Position numbers and translations under genes: made by a program
The notes under the pieces: model-generated
Databases searched by the model: none
Seen by the model: the letters and a program-made list of their open reading frames with translations, nothing else
What the model was told of the DNA's origin: nothing
Shown: in pieces, positions 32,047 to 33,073 of the stretch
Layout: every line of letters begins with the position of its first letter
Position numbering within the stretch: the first letter of the stretch is position 1
Origin: Phycisphaerales bacterium UBA854
GTDB taxonomy: Bacteria > Planctomycetota > Phycisphaerae > Phycisphaerales > SM1A02
DNA length: 33,073 nt
Assembly: GCA_002295885.1 (NCBI GenBank)
Contig: DBGM01000011.1
Span: 1,726-34,798, forward strand
Reading direction: 5' to 3'

Positions 32047-32418
32047 TCAGACGCGCCGCTGCTTCCGGGGGCGGCATCCATTGTGCGGAATCGGCGTATG
32101 GTCCTCGACCGCGGTCACCAGCAGCCCCGACGCACTGAGACCGGTGATGGCCGACTCGCGACCGGACCCGGGGCCCTTGACGCGGACCTCGACCTCCCGG
32201 ACTCCCATGCGCTTGACCTTGGAGGCGACACGCTCGGCGGCCCGGGTGGCTGCGAACGGGGTCGCCTTCCGGGCTCCCTTGAAGCCCACGGTGCCGGCGG
32301 AGTCCCAGGCGAGGGTCTCTCCGTTCAGGTCGGTGATCGTGATCAACGTGTTGTTGAACGTCGCATTCACGTGCGCGATCGCCTTGCCGATGTTCTTCCT
32401 GATCTTCTTCTTTGCCAT
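32047..32418 (-). CDS. rpsK: Small-subunit ribosomal protein uS11
   Basis: A 123-residue platform protein of the 30S subunit. The family run is clear: 'IAHVNATFNNTLITITDL', 'SAGTVGFKGARKATPFAA', 'VRVKGPGSGRESAI' and the conserved end 'DHTPIPHNGCRPRKQRRV'. GAGG lies 8 nt before the ATG. It follows rpsM after 85 bp that contain a strong stem-loop. Confidence 0.97.
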   Translation of the reverse strand: MAKKKIRKNIGKAIAHVNATFNNTLITITDLNGETLAWDSAGTVGFKGARKATPFAATRAAERVASKVKRMGVREVEVRVKGPGSGRESAITGLSASGLLVTAVEDHTPIPHNGCRPRKQRRV

Positions 32419-32441
32419 GTCTCATTCCTCTCGCTGGATGC

Positions 32442-32469
32442 GGATCCTTCTCCCCGCGGGGCAGGATCC
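32442..32469 (-). other. Strong stem-loop between rpsM and rpsK
   Basis: GGATCC/GGATCC arms (32442-32447 with 32464-32469) plus an extra T-A pair enclose an inner CCC/GGG helix, giving a long two-part hairpin in the middle of the ribosomal operon. No T-run follows on the minus strand. It could tune readthrough, act as a processing site or bind a ribosomal protein; none can be chosen from sequence alone. Confidence 0.4.
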
Positions 32470-32503
32470 TCACGATGTCACGGGGCGACGATCGCCCCTC
32501 CAC

Positions 32504-32881
32504 TCAGGACTTGACGCCCTTCTTGCCGGCCACGGTCTTCTTGCGTCCCTTCCGCGTGCGGGCATTGCACTTGGTGCGCTGGCCGCGGACGGGAAGCCCT
32601 CGACGGTGGCGGTCGCCACGGTAGCTGCGGATGTCGCGAAGCCGCTGGATGTTCTGCTGGACCTGGCGACGCAGCGCACCTTCGACGATGTAGCTCTCGT
32701 CGATGACGGCTGCGATCTGCGAGATCTCACGTTCCTCGAGCTCATGGGCCTTCTTCTCGGGATCGATGCCCGCGGCCTCAAGGATGTCGTCCGCGAACTT
32801 CGGTCCGACTCCGTAGATGTAGCGCAAGGAGTACCGGATCTTCTTGTTTTCCGGGATGTCGACGCCTGCAATACGTGGCAT
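32504..32881 (-). CDS. rpsM: Small-subunit ribosomal protein uS13
   Basis: A 125-residue 30S head protein that contacts P-site tRNA and the 50S bridge. Conserved runs: 'MPRIAGVDIPENKKI', 'SLRYIYGVGPKFADDIL', 'IQRLRDIRSYRGDRHRRGL' and 'PVRGQRTKCNARTRKGRKK'. AGGAG lies 9 nt before the ATG. Starts 16 bp after the rpmJ stop in the standard operon order. Confidence 0.97.
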   Translation of the reverse strand: MPRIAGVDIPENKKIRYSLRYIYGVGPKFADDILEAAGIDPEKKAHELEEREISQIAAVIDESYIVEGALRRQVQQNIQRLRDIRSYRGDRHRRGLPVRGQRTKCNARTRKGRKKTVAGKKGVKS

Positions 32882-32897
32882 GGTTCGTAACTCCTGA

Positions 32898-33014
32898 TCA
32901 GCCCTGCCGCTGCTTCAGACGGGGGTTCTTCTTGTTGATGATGTACCGCTTGCCCTTTCGTACGACGACTTGGCAATCCTTGGTACGACGCCTGATGCTG
33001 CTCTTGACCTTCAT
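32898..33014 (-). CDS. rpmJ: Large-subunit ribosomal protein bL36
   Basis: A 38-residue protein, MKVKSSIRRRTKDC... ending KNPRLKQRQG, the usual bL36 length and frame. The zinc-binding form has three Cys and a His; here only Cys14 remains and the others are replaced, so it is a zinc-free (C-minus) variant. It lies between infA and rpsM, as in many genomes. GGTGA is about 7 nt before the ATG. Confidence 0.93.
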   Translation of the reverse strand: MKVKSSIRRRTKDCQVVVRKGKRYIINKKNPRLKQRQG

Positions 33015-33046
33015 GGTGCTTTCACCGTTTCCTTTCGAATCACTCG

Positions 33047-33073
33047 TCACTGCCGATAGACGATGCGTCCCTT
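33047..33073 (-). CDS. infA: Translation initiation factor IF-1, C-terminal end only
   Basis: The last eight codons before a TGA read KGRIVYRQ, the typical IF-1 ending. Position just upstream of rpmJ is the classical one for infA. The rest of the gene lies outside the window; with so few residues the call leans on gene order. Confidence 0.72.
   Translation of the reverse strand, partial: KGRIVYRQ

Noticed and set aside
1..33073. CRISPR arrays, insertion sequences, phage genes, tRNA or rRNA genes
   Set aside because: No regularly spaced direct repeats, transposase or integrase motifs or complete RNA-gene signatures were found by reading both strands.

Overview
This is a GC-rich bacterial chromosome segment (roughly two thirds G+C). 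Gene content and style point to a flagellated Planctomycetota member, most likely of the Phycisphaerae lineage. The hints are planctomycete-type hypothetical proteins (for example the 174-residue Cys-containing protein at 24626-25150), a strongly extended bL17, an unusual DnaA DNA-binding signature and a long sigma54-type flagellar cluster. The taxonomic call is inference from protein style, not from a marker alignment.

Layout. At 1-6073 there is the 5' part of a secreted protein gene (minus), a divergent GNAT acetyltransferase, a 472-bp gene-free stretch with origin-like features, then dnaA, a secreted HEAT-like repeat protein and a DegT/DnrJ/EryC1-type aminotransferase (all plus). From 22134 down to 6084, on the minus strand, lies one long flagellar locus. 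In transcription order it is: a TPR membrane protein, a FlgN-like helical protein, a soluble histidine kinase, an NtrC-class sigma54 activator, flgB-flgC-fliE-fliF-fliG-fliH-fliI-fliJ, a MotE-like protein, fliK, flgD and flgE. Many neighbours overlap by ATGA or similar stop/start pairs, so translational coupling is likely. A good GG-N10-GC sigma54 promoter sits just upstream of flgB and another just upstream of flgE. The simplest reading is a two-tier circuit: the kinase/activator pair is made first and then switches on the basal-body and hook genes.

22246-25150 (minus) carries an RDD membrane protein with a large N-terminal extracytoplasmic part, a lipoprotein and the 174-residue planctomycete-style protein. 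Divergent from these, 25252-27125 (plus) is a cdaA-cdaR pair for cyclic-di-AMP synthesis in which the conserved DGA motif reads DLG. It runs head-on into tyrS, with the two stop codons directly abutting.

27126-33073 (minus) is translation and transcription machinery: infA (end only), rpmJ, rpsM, rpsK, rpoA and rplQ (alpha-operon order but without rpsD), then a terminator, then pheS (without pheT), a small membrane protein and tyrS.

Regulatory signals read from the sequence include three -10-like hexamers (TANNNT) placed exactly 7 nt before an ATG that lacks a usable Shine-Dalgarno. These suggest leaderless transcripts for the HEAT-like gene, the 174-residue protein and pheS. I see no tRNA or rRNA genes, insertion sequences, phage genes or CRISPR arrays. 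No wholly new multi-gene system stands out. The best leads are the sigma54 flagellar circuit with its unrecognised TPR protein, the dnaA/origin region with a variant DnaA signature, the DLG-type CdaA, and the RDD/lipoprotein cluster.
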